From Enhydrobacter aerosaccus (lineage in GTDB: Bacteria > Pseudomonadota > Alphaproteobacteria > Reyranellales > Reyranellaceae), in NCBI GenBank assembly GCA_903832005.1, contig CAIKZO010000088.1, positions 33,810-97,809 on the forward strand: 64,000 nucleotides of DNA, in the 5' to 3' direction. Shown in pieces: positions 41,853 through 50,869 of the stretch. A program made the translations under genes and the position numbers. The stretch's first letter is position 1. Every line of letters begins with the position of its first letter. The notes below the pieces were generated by a model. It made no database searches. It had not been told where the DNA came from and saw only the letters and a list, made by a program, of their open reading frames with translations.

Positions 41853-43034
41853 GTGCGGCCACTCGAAGGACTCCGCGTCGTCGACCTGACGCGGGTGGTG
41901 GCCGGGCCCTACTGCACGATGATGCTCGGCGATCTCGGCGCCGAGGTCATCAAGATCGAGCAGCCGGGCAAGGGCGACGACTCGCGCGCCTTTGCACCGC
42001 CCTACCAGGGCGACGAGGCGGCGTACTTCCTCTCGGTCAACCGCAACAAGAAGAGCATCGTCCTCGATCTCAAGGGTGCCGCGGGCCGCGAGGTGCTGGG
42101 CCGGCTGATCGATTCGGCCGACGTGCTGGTCGAGAACTTTCGGCCGGGCGTGATGGACCGCCTGGGCTTCGGCTACGAGGCGGTGAAGGCGCGGCGGCCG
42201 TCGCTGGTCTATTGCTCGATCTCGGGCTTCGGCTCGACCGGTCCCTACAAGGAGCGCGGCGGCTACGACGCGGTCGCGCAGGGCGAGGCGGGGATCATGG
42301 ACCTCACCGGGCCGGCCGACGGCTCGCCCTACAAGGTGGGCACGCCGATCGCCGACATGGTCTGCGGCACGGCCGCGTCGCAGGGCATCCTGGCCGCGCT
42401 CTACGTGCGCAAGGACACCGGCCTCGGCCAGTTCGTCGAGATCTCGATGTACGAGGCGACGGCGGCGCTGCTGGTCTACAACGCCAGCGCCTACTTCGCG
42501 ACGGGAGAGGCGCCACGTCGGCGCGGCAATGCGCACGCGAGCATCGTGCCCTACGAGACGTTCGAGGCGTCGGATGGCTGGCTGACCTTGGGTGTCGCCA
42601 ACGACGATCAATGGCGTCGCTTCTGTGCGGTCGTCGATCGTCCAGACCTGGGCGGCGATGCGCGCTTCGCCACGCAGCCCGAGCGCGTGCGCAATCGCGA
42701 GCCGTTGCTGGCGGCAGTGCGGGCGCTCCTGAAGCAACGCAAGCGCGACGACTGGCTGGCGCTGTTCGATCCCGAAGGCATTCCCTGCGGCGCGATCCGC
42801 ACCGTGGGCGAGGTCTGTGACGGCGACATCCTGCGCTCGCGCGACATGGTGGCGGAGATGCCCCATGCGACGGCGGGCGTGGTGAAGGGGATCAAGAATC
42901 CAATCCATCTCGATCGCACGCCGCTCGACCGCTACGTGGCGCCGCCGCGCCTGGGCGAGCACACAGAGGCAGTGCTGAAGGACCTGGGCTACGGCGACGG
43001 CGAGATCGCCGCGTTGCTCAAGATGGGAACCTGA
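41853..43034 (+). CDS. CaiB/BaiF (family III) CoA transferase
   Basis: A 393-residue family III CoA transferase beginning GTG at 41853, 10 bp after the selenoprotein stop. It opens with LEGLRVVDLTRVVAGPYCTM and MLGDLGAEVIKIEQPGKGDD, which include the catalytic Asp region, then NRNKKSIVLDLKGAAG and VLVENFRPGVMDRLGFGYEA. It should transfer CoA between organic acids in the cytoplasm. In the same operon as the selenoprotein it suggests that the substrate is a carboxylic acid that is activated or released as a CoA thioester. The start has AGG upstream within the intergenic CAGGCGG. Confidence 0.92.
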   Translation: MRPLEGLRVVDLTRVVAGPYCTMMLGDLGAEVIKIEQPGKGDDSRAFAPPYQGDEAAYFLSVNRNKKSIVLDLKGAAGREVLGRLIDSADVLVENFRPGVMDRLGFGYEAVKARRPSLVYCSISGFGSTGPYKERGGYDAVAQGEAGIMDLTGPADGSPYKVGTPIADMVCGTAASQGILAALYVRKDTGLGQFVEISMYEATAALLVYNASAYFATGEAPRRRGNAHASIVPYETFEASDGWLTLGVANDDQWRRFCAVVDRPDLGGDARFATQPERVRNREPLLAAVRALLKQRKRDDWLALFDPEGIPCGAIRTVGEVCDGDILRSRDMVAEMPHATAGVVKGIKNPIHLDRTPLDRYVAPPRLGEHTEAVLKDLGYGDGEIAALLKMGT

Positions 43035-43084
43035 GCCGGGGCACGGCGTTGTCCGGCGCGCTTCTGCGCCCTGGGAGATGTCGA

Positions 43085-43303
43085 ATGAAGCCTGTTGCCC
43101 TCGTGGGTGTCGTCCTGATCGTGGCCGGAATCGCGGGCCTGATCGTGGCCAACGTCTCCTTCACCGAGCAGAAGACCGTGCTCGATGCCGGCCCGCTCAA
43201 GGTCACCACGCAAGAGCAGCACACCGTGCCGATCCCGACCATCGCCGGCGTCGCCGCCATCATCGTCGGCCTCGGCCTGGTCTTCATGGGCCGAAAGGCC
43301 TAG
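43085..43303 (+). CDS. Small two-helix membrane protein
   Basis: A 72-residue protein starting MKPVALVGVVLIVAGIAGLI with a second hydrophobic segment TIAGVAAIIVGLGLVFMG at the C-terminus. Between them is a polar periplasmic loop (TEQKTVLDAGPLKVTTQEQH). The ATG at 43085 has GGGAGATG upstream. Related small proteins of unknown function occur in many proteobacteria. It follows the CoA transferase by 50 bp but looks like a separate housekeeping unit; no function is assigned. Confidence 0.75.
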   Translation: MKPVALVGVVLIVAGIAGLIVANVSFTEQKTVLDAGPLKVTTQEQHTVPIPTIAGVAAIIVGLGLVFMGRKA

Positions 43304-43312
43304 CCGACCGGC

Positions 43313-44095
43313 TTACCCAAGCGGCCACGTGAAGCGGATGTTGTTCCGCGCGAGACCGTCGAGAACGACCTGCACGCCGCCCGACTTCATCATCCATTCG
43401 AGGCGATGATCCCGATACTCGCGGCGGATCGCGCCTGACGCCAGGCGCTCGGCGGCATTGCCCATGCCTTGGGTCGCGGCTTCGAACTCTTTGAATGTTG
43501 CGGCCACCGACGGGCGCGCGCAGAGCCGCTTGTGCCAGGCCGCGAGCGGCGTGTTCGCGGCGGGGCCGAGGCCGTAATGCACCGAGCGATTGAGGTAGGG
43601 CGCGACGCTGAGGTCGGCCCAGCCGAAGCTGGTGCCGCCGAACCAGTCGTTGTTGCCCAGCTTGCCGGTGAGCCATTCCAGCAGTTCGCGCGTCTGCGAG
43701 GCGGCCTTGGCCTTCATGTCGTCGGCGAGGCGTCCCTCGGCGCGCTTGAACCAGCTGATCTCGCCCAGGCCCCAGTTGATCGCCTCGTAGAGCGTGTCGC
43801 AGACCTCCTCGATCATGCGCGCCTCGGCGCGGGCGAGCGGGTCGCGCGGCAGCAGCGCGGGCGAGGGCTGCTTGTCTTCGAGGTATTCGAGGATGATGGT
43901 CGAGTCGAAGATCCGCGCCTCGCCGTCGATCAAGGTCGGCACTTCGAGGCGTGGGCTGGCGGCCGCGAACGGTCCGGTCGAGTTGCCCGAGCCCAGCGCC
44001 GACGGCGTCTCGACGGTGAAGGCGATGCCTTTCTCGCGCAGCGCGATCTTGACCTTCTGGGCATAGGACGAGAGCGGGTGTTCGTAGAGCAGCAT
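43313..44095 (-). CDS. Glutathione S-transferase family protein
   Basis: A 260-residue cytoplasmic GST. The thioredoxin-like N-terminal domain is LLYEHPLSSYAQKVKIALREKGIAF and LEVPTLIDGEARIFDSTIILEYLEDK, where the Pro before TLIDG is the cis-Pro and DSTII carries the glutathione-contacting acidic/Ser pair. The helical C-terminal domain follows from about residue 95. Ser/Tyr in LSSYAQK is the candidate catalytic residue. It is transcribed toward the small membrane protein gene. Likely role is detoxification or isomerisation; the substrate is unknown. Confidence 0.9.
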   Translation of the reverse strand: MLLYEHPLSSYAQKVKIALREKGIAFTVETPSALGSGNSTGPFAAASPRLEVPTLIDGEARIFDSTIILEYLEDKQPSPALLPRDPLARAEARMIEEVCDTLYEAINWGLGEISWFKRAEGRLADDMKAKAASQTRELLEWLTGKLGNNDWFGGTSFGWADLSVAPYLNRSVHYGLGPAANTPLAAWHKRLCARPSVAATFKEFEAATQGMGNAAERLASGAIRREYRDHRLEWMMKSGGVQVVLDGLARNNIRFTWPLG

Positions 44096-44108
44096 GATCG
44101 GCTCCGGG

Positions 44109-44453
44109 TTAGGGCAACTCCAGTTTGACCTCGACGGCGGCGCTGGCGATCACGGCGGGATCGTTGTTCTCGGGATCCAGCACGTCGAGACCGCCCTTGA
44201 CCGCCTTCACCGTCACGATGCCGTGCGGGAGCGACGCGCGGACCTTCTCCAGATCGACCTTGTCGGGTTGCTGCACGCCGATCGTGACGTTGACGAACAT
44301 CTCGGTCTTGGAGTTGACCTTCAGCGCCCGCAGCATCGTCAGCGACGAGTGATGCAGCGCGTCTTGCACCGCGCGCAGGGCAGCCTTGGTGTAGTCGCCG
44401 CCGTGCAGGTCGTTGCCGGTGCCGAGTTCGAGGATGACGCGTTTCTGGGGCAT
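44109..44453 (-). CDS. Lin0512 family protein (copy A)
   Basis: A 114-residue protein of the Lin0512 family of unknown function. Typical parts are KRVILELGTGNDLHGGDYTKAALRAVQDALHHSSL, VNVTIGVQQPDKVD and LPHGIVTVKAVKGGLDV. The protein has no signal or membrane segment. It overlaps nothing but follows its paralogue by a single base, so the two are certainly co-transcribed and may form a heterodimer. Some members are cyclic-amide related ring-type proteins, but no reaction is established to my knowledge. Confidence 0.87.
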   Translation of the reverse strand: MPQKRVILELGTGNDLHGGDYTKAALRAVQDALHHSSLTMLRALKVNSKTEMFVNVTIGVQQPDKVDLEKVRASLPHGIVTVKAVKGGLDVLDPENNDPAVIASAAVEVKLELP

Positions 44454-44454
44454 G

Positions 44455-44793
44455 TCAGAGATCCAACCTCACGATGGCGGCGGCCTGGGCGATCACCGTC
44501 TTGTCGGTGCCGGCCTCGTTCATGATCTCGAGGCCGCCCTCGAATACCTTCACCGTGCCGGTGCCGTGCGGCAGCACCGCCAGCACCTGGGCGGTGTCGA
44601 CCTGATCGGGCTGCGGCACGCCGATCAGCACCTCGACCTGCATGTCGTCGCTCGACTTGCCGATCGCCGTCGCGACGGTCAGCGAATTGTGCCAGAGCGC
44701 GTCCTTCAGGGCGCGGACGGCGGCCTTGGTGTAATCGCCGCCGCGGATATCGGTGCCCATGCCGATCTCGAGGGCGACACGCTTCAATGCCAT
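44455..44793 (-). CDS. Lin0512 family protein (copy B)
   Basis: A 112-residue paralogue of the downstream neighbour. Shared pattern: KRVALEIGMGTDIRGGDYTKAAVRALKDALWHNSL, VEVLIGVPQPDQVD and LPHGTGTVKVFEGGLEI. The two copies differ mainly in the first-turn sequence (GTGNDLHGGD versus GMGTDIRGGD) and in the C-terminus. The gene is upstream of copy A and 10 bp downstream of the TctC pseudogene, all on the same strand. Probably a heteromeric pair with copy A, by inference. Confidence 0.87.
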   Translation of the reverse strand: MALKRVALEIGMGTDIRGGDYTKAAVRALKDALWHNSLTVATAIGKSSDDMQVEVLIGVPQPDQVDTAQVLAVLPHGTGTVKVFEGGLEIMNEAGTDKTVIAQAAAIVRLDL

Positions 44794-44803
44794 GGCAACT
44801 CCT

Positions 44804-45701
44804 TCAGCCCTTTGCCAGTCCCGCCTTGATCAGCAACGGCTTCACCTCGACGAAGTACTTCTCGGCGTAGGCACGGAACTCAGCCGGACTCTTGTACCAC
44901 GGCGCCTGGATATAGGAATCGAGCAACGCATCGACCCGCGGATCCTTCATCGCCTCCTTGAATGCGAGGTGCACCGCGTCGACGATGTTGGCGGGCAGGT
45001 CTTTCGGCCCGACCAGCCCTTAGGGACTCTGGTCCACGACGTTGATGCCGCGCTCGACCAGGGTCGGCACGTCCTTGTACTTCGGGATGCGCTGCTCGGT
45101 CGCCATGGCGAGGATGCGGAACTTGGCCGAATCGACGAAGGGCGCCCATTGCGCGCCGTCGCAGATGAAATGGACCTCGCCCGCCAGCAGCGCCTGCGAC
45201 CACTCCGCGGTGCCCTAGTTGGCCGATCCCGCTGGTGGCGTAGTTGTACTTCTCGGGATCCTTTTGGGCCGCCGCGATCAGCTCCTCGAAGGTCTGCCAC
45301 GGCGCGTCCTGGCGCACGACGATGCCGATCGTGTAGCCCGAGAGGCCAACGATGTAGGTGAAGTCGCGCACGGGGTTCCAATTGGTCGGCTGGTAGTGAG
45401 GGTAGCGCAGGCTGTTGATGCTCATGCAGGCGAGCGTGTGCCCGTCCGGCTTGGCATTGAGCAGCAGGGCCGGCGCCAGGGTGCCGGCCGCGCCGGGCCG
45501 CGAGTCGACCAGGATCGGCTGGCCCAGGATCGGGCCCGCCGTCTCGCCCAGCAGGCGGATATGGATGTCGGTGCCGCCGCCGGCGGCAAACGGATTGTAG
45601 ATCGTGATCGGCTTGTCGGCCTTCCAGCGGCCTTGCCCCCGCGCGAGCAGCGGCGCGCCGAGGGCGGCCGCTGTCGTGAGGGCAAAAGTGCGGCGGCGCA
45701 C
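44804..45701 (-). pseudogene. TctC/Bug-family binding protein, frameshifted and interrupted
   Basis: The protein starts normally with GTG at 45701 (RRRTFALTTAAALGAPLLA) and reads PITIYNPFAAGGGTDIHIRL, VDSRPGAAGTLAPALLLNAK and YATSGIGQLG in one frame. At about 45216 an extra base shifts the frame; the other frame continues GTAEWSQALLAGEVHFICDG and IPKYKDVPTLVERGINVVDQ. A TAA at 45020-45022 then interrupts it, after which GLVGPKDLPANIVDAVHLAF runs to the proper end at 44804. Two independent lesions argue for decay. It was the second gene after doxX. Confidence 0.85.
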
Positions 45702-46100
45702 TTACTTCTTCATCTTGGCGTCGACGCTCCACGGGCCGGGACCGGCGGCGCAGATGTAGAGAAAGAGGAAGCAGTAGACGACCGCCAGCTCGCCGCCGTT
45801 CAGGATCGGGAAGAAGCCCCGCGGCGCGTGGACCGTGAAATAGGCCACTGCCGTCATGCCCGAGGCCAGGAAGGCGGCCGGGCGGGTGAGCAGCCCCAGC
45901 ACCAGCAGGGCGCCGCAGACCAGCTCGATGTACCCGGCATAGCCCGGCATGGAATTGAGGTTGAAGGTCGGCGGGACGGCGCCGGCGGGGAAGTGCAGCA
46001 ACTTGGCGCAGCCGTGCTGGAGCAAGGTGAGGCCGGTCGCAAAGCGCAAGACGCTGAGCAGGCGCGGCGTCCAGGAAGCCGGAATGATCGTGATATCCAT
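45702..46100 (-). CDS. DoxX family membrane protein
   Basis: A 132-residue four-helix membrane protein of the DoxX/DoxD superfamily. Key segments are LLSVLRFATGLTLLQHGCAKLL, GYIELVCGALLVLGLLTRPAAFL, MTAVAYFTVHAP and GELAVVYCFLFLYICAAG. The His in LLQHG is conserved in the family. The start at 46100 has GGGGGAGAA upstream. It ends with TAA directly before the GTG of the TctC pseudogene. Family roles include thiosulfate:quinone oxidoreductase and redox-linked membrane functions; the role here is not known. Confidence 0.9.
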   Translation of the reverse strand: MDITIIPASWTPRLLSVLRFATGLTLLQHGCAKLLHFPAGAVPPTFNLNSMPGYAGYIELVCGALLVLGLLTRPAAFLASGMTAVAYFTVHAPRGFFPILNGGELAVVYCFLFLYICAAGPGPWSVDAKMKK

Positions 46101-46265
46101 GTTGATTCTCCCCCTTTGAGCTGGATTATCATGCCGAGTGTTCAATTTTCCGACAAGCGAGGCGGCCGGTAACCCGATCACCATTGCGTAAGTCATAGCT
46201 CGCACTATCGGTGCGGTTTGCTATGATCGTCGCGGCTACCGGACGGAAGATCCGGACAAAATGTT

Positions 46266-46285
46266 AAAAAAGCGGCTTAGCCGCT
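46266..46285 (-). terminator. Leftward intrinsic terminator ahead of the sugar ABC operon
   Basis: AGCGGC (46271-46276) and GCCGCT (46280-46285) form a stem with a TTA loop, followed on the minus strand by six T. It is therefore a strong intrinsic terminator pointing left, away from the ABC operon that starts at 46302 and only 17 bp from it. It would stop antisense transcripts before they reach doxX. Confidence 0.55.
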
Positions 46286-46301
46286 GCGTGTGGGAGGAAC
46301 G

Positions 46302-47357
<1,056 letters not shown>

Positions 47358-47384
47358 TCAAAAAAACTCAAGGAGGAAGCGAAG

Positions 47385-48713
47385 ATGGCGTTCATTATCA
47401 AACGGCGTGAGGCCCTGCTGGGCGGCGTTGCTGCGATGGGCATGGCGCTGGCGCGTCAGGCGACCGGTCAGGACATTCCCAAGGGCGACGCTACCGCGCC
47501 GAAGCTGGACATCGAGAAGGGTGCCTCGCTGCGCCTGATCCGTCCGGCCAAGTTCGTCGAGCCCGACGAGGTGATCTTCCGCGCCAACTCGGCGAAGTTT
47601 GCCAAGCAGTTCGGCGTCGAGGTCAAGGTCGACCTCGTGGGCTGGGAAGACATCACCCAGCAGACCGCCGTCTCCGCCAACACCGGCGCCGGCCCCGACG
47701 TCATCATCGGCTGGGCCGAGAGCCCGCACATCTATGCCGACAAGGTGCTCGAGCTCACCGACATCGCCGAGTATCTCGGCAAGAAGTACGGCGGCTGGGC
47801 GTTCCTCGGCGAGAAGTACGGCAAGAAGGCCAAGACCAACAACTGGATCGGCCTGCCGATGGGCGGCTCCGGTGGGCCTCTCATCTATCGCAAGTCGGCG
47901 CTCAAGGAAGCCGGCTACGACAAGATCCCGAACGATCACCCGGGCTTCCTCAAGCTCTGCCAGGACCTCAAGAAGATCAACAAGCCGGCAGGCTTCGCGC
48001 TCGGCAACGCGGTCGGCGATGCCAACGGCTTCGCCAACTGGATGCTGTGGAGCCATGGCGCGGCCCTCGTCGACGAGGGCGGCAAGGTCATGATCAACAG
48101 CAAGGAGACGATCAACGCGCTGAAGTACGTGAAGGAGCTCTATCCGAGCTTCATCCCGGGCACGATGTCGTGGAACGACATCAGCAACAACCGCGCCTAT
48201 GCGTCGAAGGAGCTGTACCTCTCCTCCAACGGCGTGTCGCTCTACTTCTCGCTGAAGAACGACCCGGCGACCAAGGACGTGGCTGACGACACCGAGCATG
48301 CGAACCTCGTGCAGGGTCTCGCGCACTCGGCGCCGATGTCGGCCACCGTGCTGAACGGCATGGTGCTGAAGCACACCAAGTTCCCGAACGCGGCCAAGGC
48401 CTACCTCGCCTTCATGATGGAAGCCGAGCAGTACGATCCGTGGCTGAGCGGCTGCCTGGGTTACTGGGCGCATCCGCTCAAGGCCTACGGCAAGAGCAAG
48501 GTGTGGGACAGCGATCCCAAGATCACGATCTATCGCGACACCATGGATAACAAGTATTGGACCGGCTACAGCGGCCCGATCACCCAGGCCGCCGGCACCG
48601 TCCAGGCCGAATACATCATGGTGCAGATGTTCGCCTCCGTGGCTTCGGGCCAGTCGACGCCGGAAGACGCCGCCAAGGAAGCCGAGCGCCGCACCAAGCG
48701 CTACTACCGCTAA
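47385..48713 (+). CDS. Extracellular solute-binding protein family 1 (CUT1 importer)
   Basis: A 442-residue periplasmic binding protein. The N-terminus KRREALLGGVAAMGMALARQ resembles a Tat-like or Sec signal. The SBP_bac_1 fold is seen in FAKQFGVEVKVDLVGWEDI, NTGAGPDVIIGWAESPHIYAD and NAAKAYLAFMMEAEQYDPWL. Several aromatic residues (GLPMGGSGGPLIYRKSAL) are typical of sugar binding. It lies 27 bp behind the ATPase and is followed by a hairpin before the permeases. Ligand unknown. Confidence 0.92.
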   Translation: MAFIIKRREALLGGVAAMGMALARQATGQDIPKGDATAPKLDIEKGASLRLIRPAKFVEPDEVIFRANSAKFAKQFGVEVKVDLVGWEDITQQTAVSANTGAGPDVIIGWAESPHIYADKVLELTDIAEYLGKKYGGWAFLGEKYGKKAKTNNWIGLPMGGSGGPLIYRKSALKEAGYDKIPNDHPGFLKLCQDLKKINKPAGFALGNAVGDANGFANWMLWSHGAALVDEGGKVMINSKETINALKYVKELYPSFIPGTMSWNDISNNRAYASKELYLSSNGVSLYFSLKNDPATKDVADDTEHANLVQGLAHSAPMSATVLNGMVLKHTKFPNAAKAYLAFMMEAEQYDPWLSGCLGYWAHPLKAYGKSKVWDSDPKITIYRDTMDNKYWTGYSGPITQAAGTVQAEYIMVQMFASVASGQSTPEDAAKEAERRTKRYYR

Positions 48714-48726
48714 CCGACGTTACGGG

Positions 48727-48752
48727 CGGCGCGACCACGACCGGTCGCGCCG
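48727..48752 (+). terminator. Intercistronic hairpin after the binding-protein gene
   Basis: CGGCGCGACC (48727-48736) and GGTCGCGCCG (48743-48752) form a perfect 10-bp stem with a 6-nt loop. It lies in the 60-bp gap between the binding protein and the permease, with no T-run after it. Such hairpins typically protect upstream mRNA and lower downstream expression, giving excess binding protein. Confidence 0.6.
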
Positions 48753-48773
48753 TCCTCTCTCTTCGGAGGAAAC

Positions 48774-49730
48774 ATGACCGTCACCACGATGACCGATTGG
48801 ACCCGCGCCCGGCCCCAGCCCAACTGGCTGGCGCGTCTGTTCGACTACAAGCCGTTCCTGGTCGTCGCCTGCCTGACACCGGCGCTCGGCCTGCTGCTGG
48901 TGTTCCTCACCTATCCGCTAGGCCTCGGCATCTGGCTATCCTTCACCGACACCAAGATCGGCCGCACCGGCGAGTTCGTCGGCCTCGACAACTTCGAGTA
49001 CCTGCTGAGCGATCCGCAGTTCTGGAGCGCCGTCTTCTACAGCGTCTTCTATACCGCCGTGGCGACCTTCGGAAAATTTGCGCTGGGCCTTTGGCTGGCG
49101 CTGTTGCTGAACAACCACGTTCCGTTCAAGAGCCTGTTGCGCGCCATCATCCTGCTGCCGTGGATCGTGCCGACGGTGCTCTCGGCGCTGGCCTTCTGGT
49201 GGCTCTACGATCCGCAGTTCTCGATCTTCTCCTATCTCGCGATCGACATCCTGCATATCCGGAAGACGCCCTTCGACTTCTTGAGCACGATCTGGCCCGC
49301 GCGCTGGTCGCTGATCGCCGCCAACATCTGGCGCGGCATTCCCTTCGTGGCGATCTCGCTGCTGGCTGGCCTGCAGACCATCTCGCCGTCGCTCTACGAG
49401 GCAGCGCTGCTCGACGGCTCCACGGCCTGGCAGCGCTTCCGCTACATCACCTTCCCGTTGTTGCTGCCGATCCTGGCGATCGTTATGACCTTCTCGATCA
49501 TCTTCACCTTCACCGACTTCCAGCTGGTCTATGCGATCACGCGCGGCGGTCCGCTGAATTCAACCCATCTGATGGCGACGCTGGCGTTCCAGCGCGGCAT
49601 CTCGGGCGGCGAGTTGGGTGAGGGCGCGGCGATCGCCGTTGCCATGATCCCGTTCCTCGTGGCCGCCACGTTGTTCAGCTATTTCGCCCTCGCGCGTCGC
49701 AAGTGGCAGCAGGGAGAGGCCAATGACTGA
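48774..49730 (+). CDS. Sugar ABC transporter permease (UgpA/MalF type)
   Basis: A 318-residue permease with six membrane helices. The first is LVVACLTPALGLLLVFLTYPL, and the EAA motif loop is YEAALLDGSTAWQRFRYITFPLLLP. The periplasmic loop KIGRTGEFVGLDNFEYLLSDP is typical for CUT1 permeases. It has GGAGGAAAC before its ATG and overlaps the next permease by 8 bp. Confidence 0.93.
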   Translation: MTVTTMTDWTRARPQPNWLARLFDYKPFLVVACLTPALGLLLVFLTYPLGLGIWLSFTDTKIGRTGEFVGLDNFEYLLSDPQFWSAVFYSVFYTAVATFGKFALGLWLALLLNNHVPFKSLLRAIILLPWIVPTVLSALAFWWLYDPQFSIFSYLAIDILHIRKTPFDFLSTIWPARWSLIAANIWRGIPFVAISLLAGLQTISPSLYEAALLDGSTAWQRFRYITFPLLLPILAIVMTFSIIFTFTDFQLVYAITRGGPLNSTHLMATLAFQRGISGGELGEGAAIAVAMIPFLVAATLFSYFALARRKWQQGEAND

Positions 49731-50625
49731 CGCGACTGCCGCCACTGCGGAGGCCTCGAAGGCCACCGTCACGCCCGACCAGATGTCGTGGGACAGCCGC
49801 ACGCGGCGGATGATCACGATCTACCTGCCGTTGGCATTGTTCGTGATCGTGTTGCTGTTCCCGTTCTATTGGATGGCGATCACGTCGTTCAAGCCGAACG
49901 CCGAGCTCTACGATTACAAGAAGTTCAATCCCTTCCTGATCGGCAGCCCGACGCTCTACCACATCAAGCATCTGCTGTTCGAAACCGCCTATCCGCACTG
50001 GCTGGTCACGACCATGACCGTGGCCGTGTGCTCGACAACCCTGTCGCTATTCTCAAGCGTGTTGGCAGCCTACGCCATCCAGCGCCTGCGCTTCAAGGGC
50101 AGCCAGTACGTCGGTCTCGGCATCTATCTGGCCTACCTCGTGCCGCCGTCGATCCTGTTCATTCCGCTGGCGACCACGATCTACCAGCTCGGCCTGTTCG
50201 ACTCGCCGCTGGCGCTGATCCTGACCTATCCGACCTTCCTGGTGCCGTTCAGCACCTGGCTGCTGATTGGCTACTTCAAGTCGATCCCTTACGAGCTGGA
50301 GGAATGCGCGCTGATCGACGGCGCGACACGCCTGCAGATCCTGCGCCGCATCACTTTGCCTCTGGCTGTGCCCGGGCTCATTTCGGCCGGCATCTTCTCG
50401 TTCACCCTGTCGTGGAACGAGTTCATCTATGCCCTGGCCTTCATCCAGAGCAGTGAGAAGAAGACCGTGTCGGTCGCCATCCTGACCGAACTCGTGTCAG
50501 GCGACGTCTACCAATGGGGCTCGCTGATGGCGGGTTCGCTGTTGGGCTCGTTGCCTGTGGCGCTCTTCTATTCGTTCTTCGTCGACTACTACGTCTCTTC
50601 CCTCACCGGCGCGGTGAAGGAGTAA
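49723..50625 (+). CDS. Sugar ABC transporter permease (UgpE/MalG type)
   Basis: A 300-residue permease that completes the CUT1 importer. Helix 1 is IYLPLALFVIVLLFPFYWMAI, followed by TSFKPNAELYDYKKFNPF, and the EAA loop is YELEECALIDGATRLQILRRITLPLA. The C-terminal helix LMAGSLLGSLPVALFYSFFV ends with YVSSLTGAVKE. It overlaps the first permease by 8 bp and is the last gene of the operon; a small convergent gene follows. Confidence 0.93.
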   Translation: MTDATAATAEASKATVTPDQMSWDSRTRRMITIYLPLALFVIVLLFPFYWMAITSFKPNAELYDYKKFNPFLIGSPTLYHIKHLLFETAYPHWLVTTMTVAVCSTTLSLFSSVLAAYAIQRLRFKGSQYVGLGIYLAYLVPPSILFIPLATTIYQLGLFDSPLALILTYPTFLVPFSTWLLIGYFKSIPYELEECALIDGATRLQILRRITLPLAVPGLISAGIFSFTLSWNEFIYALAFIQSSEKKTVSVAILTELVSGDVYQWGSLMAGSLLGSLPVALFYSFFVDYYVSSLTGAVKE

Positions 50626-50629
50626 CGCT

Positions 50630-50788
50630 TCACGCCGTCGGAGATGGCGGCGTGGACGGATGCATCGGCTGCGGTGGCACGTCCTCGGGCGTGTTCGGTA
50701 CGGGCATCTCCGGCGGCAGGGGCTGCCCCTTGCTCGGAGTAGGCGGTGTCGTCGGCAAATCGCCCGGTGGCATCGGTACGTCGCTCAT
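50630..50788 (-). CDS. Small proline-rich protein
   Basis: A 52-codon open frame with GGGAGAGAA before its ATG. It reads MSDVPMPPGDLPTTPPTPSK followed by PLPPEMPVPNTPEDVPPQP and a C-terminal STPPSPTA. About a third of residues are proline, so it must be disordered. It ends 5 bp from the stop of the convergent permease gene. I do not recognise a family; the good ribosome site and biased composition support a real gene. No function is proposed. Confidence 0.55.
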   Translation of the reverse strand: MSDVPMPPGDLPTTPPTPSKGQPLPPEMPVPNTPEDVPPQPMHPSTPPSPTA

Positions 50789-50869
50789 GGTTCTCTCCCT
50801 GACGGGTTAAAAAGGAATGCCCGCCGGCGGCGGGCATTCCCTGTGTGCGATCGATGACGCAATCAGGCG

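Noticed and set aside
45020..45218. Programmed frameshift or stop-codon recoding in the TctC gene
   Set aside because: There is no slippery sequence or recoding signal, one lesion is TAA, and two unrelated lesions indicate decay.
46199..46227. Sigma-70 promoter with -10 TATGAT at 46222
   Set aside because: No acceptable -35 element lies at 16-18 bp, so it is not listed as a promoter.
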